Part shown: piece by piece, positions 37,415 to 45,582 of the stretch | How positions within the stretch are numbered: the stretch's first letter is position 1 | Layout of the letters: every line of letters begins with the position of its first letter | NCBI RefSeq assembly: GCF_012641435.1 | Contig: NZ_JABAIJ010000001.1 | Coordinates: 868,001-932,000, forward strand | Length of the DNA: 64,000 nt | Origin: Rhizobium sp. P38BS-XIX | GTDB lineage: Bacteria > Pseudomonadota > Alphaproteobacteria > Rhizobiales > Rhizobiaceae | Direction: 5' to 3' | Translations under genes and position numbers: made by a program | Notes under the pieces: generated by a model | Told to the model about the DNA's origin: nothing | Seen by the model: the letters and a program-made list of their open reading frames with translations, nothing else | Databases searched by the model: none

Positions 37415-38722
37415 ATGCCCGTATCCAAGCTTCAGAGAGAAGTTGTACTGAAGGCACTAGCTTCGGTCTATCAGACCGTCGGTGACGACGGCATGCGAAC
37501 CTCGTTCATGTTGAACGCGCGGCGCGGAAATCCGTTTTCTGGCGGTATATCCATTACATTGTTCTTCAGGCACTCGCTCTTGGTTGAAGCTGCTGTCATC
37601 CTGAGACGAGACGGCCCTTCATTCTATCGGCACATATCATTGTCGGAGGTCCAGTCCGACCTCAGGAACTTCGTTGTGGACCATTTCAATTTGGTGGGCG
37701 ACGCCATGATATTGAAACAGGTCGAGGGGTCCCTCTTGGAGAATGCGCCGAAGGAGAAAGTTGAGGCTCTTGCCGAGGCGCTCGCTCAGTCGTCATTGTT
37801 CGCACCGAAGATGATCCCCACCATCTTTCCCATCATACCGGTGAAAGTTGAAGACGATTTCGAGGGCAAGGTCTTCTGCGCGGTGAGCCCTGACGGGCTC
37901 GCCCGAGGGACGGTGTTGCCCGAAAAATTTCGCCCAATTTTAGTTCCAAATCAGTTCCCGCCGTTCGCCGAGAAGCACTCCAAAAAAGAGATTCCAAACT
38001 CGTGGCTCGTGGTTCGCGTCCCTCACGCGGGCACCGGGAGCAAATTGCGGTCAGCCATCCTGGGAGCGGTCGCTCTGTCAGTTCGAGCCCCCTATCGATA
38101 TCAGTTTACCGGCAGAGAGATGTTCGGTGGAAAATGTGCGCTGACAGACACAGGTTACACACTGAACTTTTCTGATCCAGCTACACCGGCCCTTGGACAG
38201 GATGTAATCTTACAAAAAGCCGATCACGCTTGGTTACGGATATTAGATAAGAAACTCGAATCGAATGCTGACGCTGACGTCCGGCAGATTAAAGCCTTGC
38301 AGTATTACTATCGGGCTTGGTTCCTGGAGGATGCTGAACGCTTCCCCATCACATGCATGGCGCTGGATTCCCTACTGGGTGATCAGGGCGCTGCTACGGA
38401 GTCAGTGATCAAAGGCGTAAGGGATTTGCTTGGAGAACAGGTGGAATGGGATCGCCTGAGCCTTCTCATGAAACTGCGCGGATCAGTGATCCACGGAGGT
38501 GCACCCGATGTCTACGAATCCAGCAAGTATGCGAGATACTACTCCGGCTACGGCGAGGACCCCATTTCAGATATGGATTCGGTCGTTACCGAATGCCTGC
38601 GACGCAAGATATTTGGCGCTGACTTCGTGGAACAGGTCGACCCCTATGCGAAGATCATAGAGGAGCATCGGAATATGGGAAATATTCCGGCTTCAAACGA
38701 GCGGAAAGGCATCTTGGGGTGA
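37415..38722 (+). CDS. Hypothetical protein with a C-terminal HEPN-like RX4H motif
   Basis: A 435-residue protein with no confident family. The C-terminal part has LMKLRGSVIHGG (R355-x4-H360), the Rx4-6H signature of HEPN ribonucleases, with an Apea-like H-G-G ending. The preceding helical region (QIKALQYYYRAWFLEDAERF) would fit the HEPN bundle. The N-terminal ~290 residues look like a separate alpha/beta domain. TGAGGA precedes the ATG. It is downstream of the radical SAM operon and may be its last gene or a stand-alone abortive-infection factor. Confidence 0.65.
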   Translation: MPVSKLQREVVLKALASVYQTVGDDGMRTSFMLNARRGNPFSGGISITLFFRHSLLVEAAVILRRDGPSFYRHISLSEVQSDLRNFVVDHFNLVGDAMILKQVEGSLLENAPKEKVEALAEALAQSSLFAPKMIPTIFPIIPVKVEDDFEGKVFCAVSPDGLARGTVLPEKFRPILVPNQFPPFAEKHSKKEIPNSWLVVRVPHAGTGSKLRSAILGAVALSVRAPYRYQFTGREMFGGKCALTDTGYTLNFSDPATPALGQDVILQKADHAWLRILDKKLESNADADVRQIKALQYYYRAWFLEDAERFPITCMALDSLLGDQGAATESVIKGVRDLLGEQVEWDRLSLLMKLRGSVIHGGAPDVYESSKYARYYSGYGEDPISDMDSVVTECLRRKIFGADFVEQVDPYAKIIEEHRNMGNIPASNERKGILG

Positions 38723-38865
38723 TGCCGTTCCCGTCAGCGCAAAACGCTGAAACACAGCGGCTTGCGTGAAGCATCCTTTTTTTTTCCAGATGCGCAGTCC
38801 TCGCTTGAAGGGCACCTCAACTCATGATTGGAATTGGTTCGAGTTAATAGGACATCGACTGATCA

Positions 38866-40251
38866 ATGAACAGCAACGCGGAATTCACCAAATTTGTGAT
38901 AAATGGATTGCGTGGCAGCAAGTCCGTATCAGCAAAACTCCATTCTAACACGCTGATTCTGGTGGGCGAGAACGGGTCCGGCAAGACCACATTCTTGCGG
39001 ATGCTTTTCTATTTTCTTTCGGGAAGGTGGTCAAATCTTGCTGAGTTCGAGTTTGACAGCATCTCAGCCACTCTCGATGGCAAGACGTTTCATGTGTCGC
39101 ACGAAGACGTATTGAGTATTACTAATCTCCTTGTTGATCCGCGAACCCTTAGTCGCTTTCCAGCGAGTCAGAGGCGCAGGATCAATGAGGCTATAGAGTT
39201 GGGTCGGTTCGCCGAGGCTGAGGCATTATTCTCCGCGTATGCCAAGCACATGGGTATTACGTTGCCCTCGCAACAAATCGAATTGTTCAGAGAACGTGGC
39301 GAGCGGATGGACAATCTGCTCGCACTCCAAGAGGAGGTTGCCAATACGCTTCAAGCGCAAATTCTTTATCTTCCTACATACCGAAGAATTGAGCGCGAGC
39401 TAAGCAGCATTCTCAGCGGATATGATCCTGATGAACGACGTAGTCCTGCCGCGATAGCTAGACAGCAGCAGGAAGATGCCAGGGACTACGTCGAACTTGT
39501 CGAATTCGGCATGAACGATGTCAAGAAATCGATAAACCGAGCATTGGGCGAGATACGTGATTTCCAGCTGGTCGAGGCCACGCGCCTCAGCGTAAGTTAC
39601 CTTGGCGATGTTGTTAGTCAAAGCTATAAGTCTGTAGACCGCCATGAAATCGAAAATGCATCAGATGAAAATATCGATAACATACTTAATCGAATTGACA
39701 GTACAATTTTGAGTGCGCAGCATAAGAAGCGCCTTAGAGACGTCATTCGCTCCGCTAAGACCACTTCGAACGTGCCCTCCGAGCATGAGCAGATCATCTA
39801 TCATTACTTCTCGAAACTCATTCGGTTTCAGCGAGATTTACAGAATAGGGAACGCTCTATATCTGAATTTTGTGAGTTGTGTTCAACTTACATTGTAGAC
39901 AAGTCGTTTACATATTCTACTCGCGATATTTCCTTCAATATTACATCCAAGCGAGATAAAGCCGAAGTTCAATTGTCTGACCTGAGTTCTGGAGAGAAGC
40001 AAATAGTATCCCTCTTCAGTCACTTATATCTTTCAGGGCGACAAAAATATTTCGTTTTGATCGACGAGCCGGAGTTATCACTTTCCGTTCCGTGGCAAAG
40101 GCGGTTTCTAATGGATATTCACAACGCCTCGTTTTGTGCGGGTATGGTCGCAGTGACACATTCACCGTTTATCTACGACAACGAATTAAGGAAGCATGCG
40201 CACGCGTTGGGAGAGTTCGTAAGCGGCGCGGATTGGGGCAATATTGAATGA
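38866..40251 (+). CDS. AAA ATPase (SMC/ABC-like), PARIS AriA-like
   Basis: A 461-residue ATPase with GENGSGKT (34-41), an ABC-type signature LSSGEKQ (373-379), Walker B FVLIDEPELSLS (396-407) and the switch His in AVTHSPF. The long middle is helical, as in AAA15/OLD-like proteins. It overlaps a DUF4435 gene by ATGA. This ATPase plus DUF4435 pair is the layout of the PARIS anti-phage system (AriA/AriB), where the ATPase senses phage anti-restriction proteins. Other ATPase-DUF4435 pairs exist, so PARIS-like is the safe call. AGGA upstream of the ATG. Confidence 0.82.
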   Translation: MNSNAEFTKFVINGLRGSKSVSAKLHSNTLILVGENGSGKTTFLRMLFYFLSGRWSNLAEFEFDSISATLDGKTFHVSHEDVLSITNLLVDPRTLSRFPASQRRRINEAIELGRFAEAEALFSAYAKHMGITLPSQQIELFRERGERMDNLLALQEEVANTLQAQILYLPTYRRIERELSSILSGYDPDERRSPAAIARQQQEDARDYVELVEFGMNDVKKSINRALGEIRDFQLVEATRLSVSYLGDVVSQSYKSVDRHEIENASDENIDNILNRIDSTILSAQHKKRLRDVIRSAKTTSNVPSEHEQIIYHYFSKLIRFQRDLQNRERSISEFCELCSTYIVDKSFTYSTRDISFNITSKRDKAEVQLSDLSSGEKQIVSLFSHLYLSGRQKYFVLIDEPELSLSVPWQRRFLMDIHNASFCAGMVAVTHSPFIYDNELRKHAHALGEFVSGADWGNIE

Positions 40252-41216
40252 CGATGCTTGAAGTGCATGCGGCAGCGCTGGCGCAGGTTGACGAAGCGTA
40301 TCATGAGTTCCTTCTTCGCTATGATGTCATGAGAAAAAGTGTCTATGGTTTCGTCGAAGGAAAAGAAGACCCCTCGTACTATCGAAGCCTGGTCGAGCGG
40401 TTCATCCCTGAGGATTGGTCAATCGAATTTCTTGCATCGGGCAATCGAAAGAAAGTGTTGGATACCGAAGCGGCGTTCGACTGGACCAGGTTTTCGCGAA
40501 GACAGATCGTTTTTTTTGTCGACAGAGATTTGGTGCATTTCCTCAATCCTGAGATAGCGTACCCTGAGAACGTGTACGTGACTGACGGGTATTCGGTAGA
40601 AAATTCGATAGTCACGAGAGACGTTTTCGCCCGCCTACTTGAAGAGGTTCACAATGTTGTCGATTGGACACCCCAAGAGCGCGATCAACTGCTGCATCAT
40701 TTTGACCAACAACTTGAAGCGTTCCAGGAGCTTTTATCACCAGTTATGGCGCAAATTGGGATTTGGCGTCGAGATAAGGTCAGAGCCAATCTTAATAATT
40801 TTGACCTTGGATCGGTAATTCGCGTGGTAGATGGCCAGATAACATCGACCGATGATCGGCAAACCGTCGATCAGAAGATCGACAGACTTTGTCAATGCGT
40901 AGGGGCCGAGGCTGCTTCGGCGCAGCAGAGGGATGCGATGGAGGAAGGTTTTCGCGCAGCAAATGGACCAAGGAATTTAACACGAGGGAAATATCTTGTC
41001 TGGTTCCTAACGGCCATTGCAAATGATTGTCACGGACGGATAGACCAGATCGTACAAGCCTACCAAAATCCTCCGCGACCAAAGCTTACCCTGGGCGTTA
41101 ATAACGTGATGGTAGTTGCGGCTCCTCGTGCGCGAAGCCCGAATTCGCTGAGAACATTTATAGAAAATACGTTGGCAGCCTTCATACAGGCGCGTAGTGC
41201 TCCGATTGCAGGCTAA
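40248..41216 (+). CDS. DUF4435 TOPRIM-like nuclease, PARIS AriB-like
   Basis: A 322-residue protein with the DUF4435 pattern: FVEGKEDPSYYRSL (E37, E40, D41), then IVFFVDRDLVHFL (D92, D94) and YVTDGYSVENSI. These acidic residues match the TOPRIM metal site. In PARIS, AriB is released from AriA and degrades host tRNA to stop infection. The ATG overlaps the ATPase stop by four bases, so the two are made together. After it lie 263 bases with only a short CCGGAC-CGCA-GTCCGG hairpin (41461-41476). Confidence 0.82.
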   Translation: MTMLEVHAAALAQVDEAYHEFLLRYDVMRKSVYGFVEGKEDPSYYRSLVERFIPEDWSIEFLASGNRKKVLDTEAAFDWTRFSRRQIVFFVDRDLVHFLNPEIAYPENVYVTDGYSVENSIVTRDVFARLLEEVHNVVDWTPQERDQLLHHFDQQLEAFQELLSPVMAQIGIWRRDKVRANLNNFDLGSVIRVVDGQITSTDDRQTVDQKIDRLCQCVGAEAASAQQRDAMEEGFRAANGPRNLTRGKYLVWFLTAIANDCHGRIDQIVQAYQNPPRPKLTLGVNNVMVVAAPRARSPNSLRTFIENTLAAFIQARSAPIAG

Positions 41217-41479
41217 ATCGGATTTGCCATTTTCGAGCGGGGTGGACCTCTACAGCTCCTAGCGAGGTGTAGGGCTGAAAGTGGTGGCACAGCCTGGGAG
41301 ATTTGTTTCGCGTTGCCTTGAACGCGTTTGTGTGCGGCATGCGCATTCAGCCTGAAGATATCCGTAAATTTTCTAAATATTGTTCCCTCGCCAGCAAGGC
41401 GAAACTGGTGGACTGGTATCATGTTGCCATTGCCTCAGCACCATGACTTGGCGACCCTTACCCGGACCGCAGTCCGGCG

Positions 41480-42298
41480 TTAGGGGCAGAGGTCGATGAC
41501 AAACCCTGGACGAAAACCATTCGACTCTTGTTCTGTCGCATTTCCTCTCGGGTTGCAGAGAATTCTGGTGCTGCCAAACATGTAGTCTCGTGCACGGTGA
41601 ATGTGGCCGTGTATCCAAATCGACGGCCGCCGGAGCGTGATCAAACTCGACAAATCGCTTCCGAAACAGGCGTTTGTAACATTGCCGTAGAAACGCGCAT
41701 CCAAACTGTCGGGCAACGGTGCGTGGTGTGAAATTACGATTGTTCGAGCTGCGTGAGACTTCGATAATTCTTGATCGATATACGCTCGGCTTTCCTTGTG
41801 ACGGCGATAGATTTCCCGAACTGTAACTGATCCGGTCTGGCCTGGCTTTCTTTCGTCTGAGCGGAAAATCAGGTGGAAATCGAGCATGTAGCCAGGAGCG
41901 TTCTGGAAAGCGTGGGTGCGGCGCTCCTCGGGCGACAGGTGCTCATCTCCGCCAATCTCGACAGCGAAATCAGTCCAAAGGGTCGCTCCAATAAAGCGGC
42001 ACCCTCCGATCTCCACGCTGTCGTTTTCAAGGAGGTGAACGTTGGAATTCTCCACCGCACGACGTGCCTTTTCGAGTGCGTACTCAATGCTTACCCCGAA
42101 ATAATCATGATTTCCTAGAACGACTACGACCGGCATTTTTGGAGAAATGACGTTTTGGAGGTATCTGATCGTTTTATCGATTTCGTCGGAGACATCACCG
42201 GCACAGATGCACAGGTCTGCATCCGGCATCTTCAGGTGGCTTCCCCAAAACCTGTCCATCGCGGATAGGTGAATGTCACTGATGATCCAAGCTCGCAT
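41480..42298 (-). CDS. Calcineurin-like metallophosphoesterase
   Basis: A 272-residue phosphoesterase with the family's metal ligands: SDIHLSAMD (D8, H10), CAGDVSDE, GNHDYFG, ISHHAPLP and IHGHIH. No signal peptide. The ATG at 42298 has AAGGGA upstream. It is the last gene of a leftward unit with the FtsH-like protease and a small DUF6634-like gene. The substrate (nucleic acid, cyclic nucleotide or phosphoprotein) cannot be told from sequence. Confidence 0.88.
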   Translation of the reverse strand: MRAWIISDIHLSAMDRFWGSHLKMPDADLCICAGDVSDEIDKTIRYLQNVISPKMPVVVVLGNHDYFGVSIEYALEKARRAVENSNVHLLENDSVEIGGCRFIGATLWTDFAVEIGGDEHLSPEERRTHAFQNAPGYMLDFHLIFRSDERKPGQTGSVTVREIYRRHKESRAYIDQELSKSHAARTIVISHHAPLPDSLDARFYGNVTNACFGSDLSSLITLRRPSIWIHGHIHRARDYMFGSTRILCNPRGNATEQESNGFRPGFVIDLCP

Positions 42299-42378
42299 AG
42301 CTGGTCCCTTACGCCCGGCATGCCAAGCGGCCTTCTTCTTCGGTCGAAACCTTGTGGTGGGTCAGGGGAGGGCAGCAG

Positions 42379-44364
42379 CTAATGATTTGCTGCTGCCGGA
42401 GTTTTCGTGCCGCGTGGCCAGTAAGCCTCCAGCTGCCTTGCGTCCAAACGCTTTTGCTCGACCAGGGCGTCAGCAATTTTCAGTAGGCTCGGCTTCAGCC
42501 CGTCGAGTATCTCTTTTGCTCGTTGATGCTGTTCGCGAAGGATTTCACCTACCTCCTCCCTCAAAGGTAGGTCTTCCCAGAGCTTGGCGGCGTTCGATCT
42601 GTCGATGGAACCTGGCAGGAAAAACAATGAGTCTCCGAAAGCGTGTTCAGCCACCATTTGCACTGCCAATTGGGTTGCAACGGCCAAGTCACTTTCCTTG
42701 GTTCCGGAGGACCAATTTGCACGATGCCCGAAAACGAGGTCTTCGGCTGCAGCGCCAGCCAAGTTGTACGTTATCATCTTCATCGTATCCCACCGGGTGA
42801 CGAATTCGGACGGGTGGAATTTGGTCAACGTTGTGCCGTGTGAATCTACAAGTGACGCGAAGCTTTCTACGTTGTCATAGATTTCGACGTGTTCGACCTT
42901 ACCGAGCAGCAACGCGCGGGCGATAACGGCATGCCCCGCCTCGTGCACCGCCACACGGTAAAGGGTCTTCGCGTCGAGTGGAGGCGTTGGGCGTATCACC
43001 GCCTTCAGGTCCAGGATGGTGACGTCCCTTTTTTCTCGCCTTGCCCTCCGGCGTGCTTCGCGCCCCAGTCTTTCAAGATCGGCTCCGCTTTTGCCTGGCA
43101 GCCGAGTACCGATTTCTTTTAAAGATGCCTCGGCGGCCAAAGTCGGCAAGTGAAAAGCTAAAATCTCCGCCCGAGATGCAGCGTCGGGCATTGGGAAGTG
43201 GATATGCTTTTCCAAACGTCCGCTCCGCAGTAGCGCCGGGTCAATTCGTTCCGGGAAATTGCAGGCACCAATTACGATGACGCCCTCGCGATCAACGATC
43301 CCGTCAAGGCATTCAAGCAAGGCGTTGACGACTGTCGTCGAGTAGGTCTCATGCCGCGATGGGAATTTTGCACGGTCACCGATGGCGTCGAATTCGTCGA
43401 TGAAAAGCAATGAGGGAGCGTTTTCCTTTGCTGCATCGAAGGCTTTGTACATTGCTTTGAGCAAATCACCGAGATCACCATCTTTAAAACTCTGCCATTG
43501 CGCAACCGAGGCAGCCTCAAGATGCATACTGCAGTCAGCCGCGAGCGCGGCCGCGAAGCGGGTTTTCCCCGTGCCCGTTGGGCCAAAAAACAAGCATCCT
43601 TTATCTATTTCAGACCACGGAAGACGACCCTGCCTCCAATCATCCAGATCGCGCTTCAATGTTTCGGCCCAAGTGCTGGCCTCGCCAAACCCTCTCTGAA
43701 CGTCAAGGTGCCGAGCTTGACCAGAACCATCTTGCCGTTTTGCGGAAACCAGTTTCGCAGCCGCGCTGGCAGCGGATCGTTTGGGTCGGAAGATAGCTTC
43801 CATGCGCTCGGATGGTTGCGCAGCAATCACCGCCGCCTCTCGTTCCGACAGGCTTCCACACCCTCGTAAATGGCTCAATGCTCTAAGGTGCGTGACGTCA
43901 CAAGTTTGAAGCTGGTCACAAACTGTAGCCGCAAGTTCGAAATCCTCATGAACAGCTGAGCCTTCATGGGTAAAGATAATCAGCTTCTCGCCGGATGAAA
44001 AAAGCTCGGCGGGGTCGACTTCCCAACCTCGCCGATGTTTCGATGTTGGGTGGACACAGAGTTTTACCCCCTTTTCACCTTTGAGGATGAACTTTGCCGC
44101 TTCGTGAACATCTTCAAGCTGCCATCGGCGCGGCACACTGAAGATCGCGACACAAGAGGGCTCGGAGAGGCAACCGATATTTTTGCGGAAGAGCCTGACA
44201 AGAGAGCAGTACGACAAGTATTCAGTTGCAGATTTCCTGGCAATCGCCGCGTTGTTACGCTTAGACCGGCGAAACTCGCCAGTGCGAGCGCTCTTTAGTT
44301 GATCAGAAACTCCCTGCAGTTTGAAGATGAACTTGTCAAGGTTGTCAACGAGAGCTTTGTCCAT
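42379..44364 (-). CDS. Soluble FtsH-like AAA+ zinc protease
   Basis: A 661-residue protein: an N-terminal ~240-residue region of unknown type without membrane segments, an AAA+ module with GPTGTGKT (261-268), LLFIDEFD (319-326) and RSGRLEKHI arginine fingers, then a peptidase M41 domain with HEAGH (474-478) and a C-terminal Asp-containing TKESDLAVAT block. FtsH proper is membrane-anchored; this one is not. The ATG at 44364 has GAGG nine bases upstream; a TTG at 44391 is the longest start. It is sandwiched between a DUF6634-like gene and a phosphoesterase. Confidence 0.85.
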   Translation of the reverse strand: MDKALVDNLDKFIFKLQGVSDQLKSARTGEFRRSKRNNAAIARKSATEYLSYCSLVRLFRKNIGCLSEPSCVAIFSVPRRWQLEDVHEAAKFILKGEKGVKLCVHPTSKHRRGWEVDPAELFSSGEKLIIFTHEGSAVHEDFELAATVCDQLQTCDVTHLRALSHLRGCGSLSEREAAVIAAQPSERMEAIFRPKRSAASAAAKLVSAKRQDGSGQARHLDVQRGFGEASTWAETLKRDLDDWRQGRLPWSEIDKGCLFFGPTGTGKTRFAAALAADCSMHLEAASVAQWQSFKDGDLGDLLKAMYKAFDAAKENAPSLLFIDEFDAIGDRAKFPSRHETYSTTVVNALLECLDGIVDREGVIVIGACNFPERIDPALLRSGRLEKHIHFPMPDAASRAEILAFHLPTLAAEASLKEIGTRLPGKSGADLERLGREARRRARREKRDVTILDLKAVIRPTPPLDAKTLYRVAVHEAGHAVIARALLLGKVEHVEIYDNVESFASLVDSHGTTLTKFHPSEFVTRWDTMKMITYNLAGAAAEDLVFGHRANWSSGTKESDLAVATQLAVQMVAEHAFGDSLFFLPGSIDRSNAAKLWEDLPLREEVGEILREQHQRAKEILDGLKPSLLKIADALVEQKRLDARQLEAYWPRGTKTPAAANH

Positions 44365-44383
44365 TTGATCGTACCTCATCGGA

Positions 44384-44683
44384 TCAGCCAAGGAGCCCTT
44401 GGGGGAAATGGTACCAGCGGCTCAACGTCCTCGCCAATTTCCGCTTTCCGTCGAAGTAGAAAAGCTCGCTGGTGATGCCAGGGCCATCCTTGATTTGCGG
44501 GTGGCCGGACATCTCTCCGATGAGGCAAGGCACAGACCGTTTGGCCAGCATGCAGTTGCGAATTACCACGGCGTCGTCAGGAGCAGGAAAGTCGTCAGGT
44601 GACGCTAGGCATTCAAGGTCAGTCAAAAGCGACCGCAGTCGTGGGATAAGCACACTGGAGGGAGTTCCAAGCCATTTGTCCAT
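44384..44683 (-). CDS. Small DUF6634-like protein
   Basis: A 99-residue protein with RSVPCLIGEMSGHPQI and LARTLSRWYHFP, which I recognise from the DUF6634 family common in rhizobial accessory DNA. No known function. The ATG at 44683 has GGTGAG six bases upstream (an ATG at 44695 is possible). First gene of the leftward unit, divergent from the tandem-HTH regulator across a region with two direct repeats. Confidence 0.7.
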   Translation of the reverse strand: MDKWLGTPSSVLIPRLRSLLTDLECLASPDDFPAPDDAVVIRNCMLAKRSVPCLIGEMSGHPQIKDGPGITSELFYFDGKRKLARTLSRWYHFPQGLLG

Positions 44684-44755
44684 AAATCTCACCATGATTC
44701 GTTTGCGCTGATTACAAGAAGCAAAAAATATGATTCGCGACTCAAAATCAAAGAA

Positions 44756-44788
44756 AAATGATGCACAGGGGCTATAAATGACGCACAG
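44756..44788. promoter_or_regulatory. Two direct repeats in the divergent promoter region
   Basis: AAATGATGCACAG at 44756-44768 and AAATGACGCACAG at 44776-44788, exactly 20 bases apart with one difference. They lie between the DUF6634-like gene and the HTH regulator; two helical turns apart fits a regulator with two HTH domains. A TTGACA occurs at 44798-44803. Confidence 0.55.
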
Positions 44789-44831
44789 CGAATATTGTTG
44801 ACATTTCCTTGGTGGAGCGTTTTTTCGGGCT

Positions 44832-45365
44832 ATGAATCCGGTAATTCCGCTACTGAGAGCCGCCCGATTTTTGCTTGGATGGAGCCAAGCGGATGTCGCA
44901 TCGGCTCTTAATATAAAGCCGAAGACAATTCAGCTGATCGAGCGCGGAAAGTACAAGCTGCTGCCCCGCGAGGCTTGGATACTTAAAGCACACTACCAGG
45001 GGGCACTGGTTGAGTTCACCGACGCTACTGCCCACCACGGCGCTGGCGTGCGCTGGAGCGTGCCGGGCATCAAGATGGCAGACGGCACACTTGACCACTT
45101 CGGCGGCCGCATTGTCAGATCAGCTCGGGGACTGGTTGATCTTAGCCAACGTCAGCTTGCAGAAATAGCTGAAATCGATCCGAGTTTTATCGCTCGACTT
45201 GAAACCAACAGCTACGGCGCTTTGAACGAGGCAACGCTAAAAAAATTGGAAGTAGGATTGCGATCCTTGAATGTCGAGATGACACCGGAAACGTCGTTGG
45301 TCGGCGCTGGCGTTAGATGGGTAACAGCTCCGTCGGAAGCGGCATTCATATGTAAAGATGAGTGA
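44832..45365 (+). CDS. XRE-type regulator with two tandem helix-turn-helix domains
   Basis: A 177-residue protein made of an internal duplication. The first HTH (GWSQADVASALNIKPKTIQL, about residues 17-36) is followed by GAGVRW (near 71-76); the second (LSQRQLAEIAEIDPSFIARL, about 114-133) is followed by GAGVRW near 160. Each half looks like a Cro/CI-type domain plus a short beta tail. No clear ribosome-binding site precedes the ATG. Divergent from the protease module, it probably represses both directions through the 20-base-spaced repeats. Confidence 0.85.
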   Translation: MNPVIPLLRAARFLLGWSQADVASALNIKPKTIQLIERGKYKLLPREAWILKAHYQGALVEFTDATAHHGAGVRWSVPGIKMADGTLDHFGGRIVRSARGLVDLSQRQLAEIAEIDPSFIARLETNSYGALNEATLKKLEVGLRSLNVEMTPETSLVGAGVRWVTAPSEAAFICKDE

Positions 45366-45495
45366 CGTAGATTTTCCCGAAACTAAAATGTAAACTAACA
45401 TGCCGATAAAGGGCGATTTCATGTCGTTTGTTTACAAACGCGACAATACCGGAGAAAATTCAGTCGTAACCGCCTAATTCGTTTATACTCTCTCT

Positions 45496-45506
45496 CTCAG
45501 TTTACA
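45496..45506 (-). repeat. Candidate right end of the island
   Basis: CTCAGTTTACA, the inverted counterpart of the left-end TGTAAACTAAG with one mismatch. Related copies lie just inside: TGTAAACTAA at 45389-45398 (direct) and GTTTACA at 45430-45436 (inverted). Clustered copies at one end would fit recombinase arm sites, but the real boundary needs comparison with an uninterrupted ssb-marC locus. Confidence 0.4.
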
Positions 45507-45558
45507 GATGTGTTCCGCCTTTCCATTTTGAGAGCGCAGGTCGAACTCAGTTTTCAGG

Positions 45559-45582
45559 AGCCCGCTTTATGGCGGGCTTTTT
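45559..45582 (+). terminator. Terminator between the island and marC
   Basis: AGCCCGC / GCGGGCT stem with a TTTATG loop and a T5 run on the plus strand. It stops rightward transcription from the regulator gene before the convergent marC gene. Confidence 0.8.

Larger units (their letters stand above)
20912..45506. mobile_element. Recombinase-trio genomic island carrying defence and modification modules
   Basis: About 24.6 kb of accessory DNA between ssb and a marC-family gene. The left end carries three tyrosine recombinases. The cargo is AT-richer than the flanks and made of modules typical of defence islands. Candidate ends are an 11-base imperfect inverted repeat, TGTAAACTAAG at 20912-20922 and its counterpart CTCAGTTTACA at 45496-45506 (one mismatch). 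An alternative right end is the exact direct copy TGTAAACTAA at 45389-45398. No target-site duplication is evident. Island status is well supported; the exact boundaries are not. Confidence 0.8.

Noticed and set aside
42379..44364. Housekeeping FtsH
   Set aside because: No N-terminal membrane segments, an unrelated ~240-residue N-terminus, and location in the island.
20912..45506. tRNA gene as island integration site
   Set aside because: No tRNA-like cloverleaf or tRNA 3'-end duplication seen at either edge; the island abuts a terminator instead.
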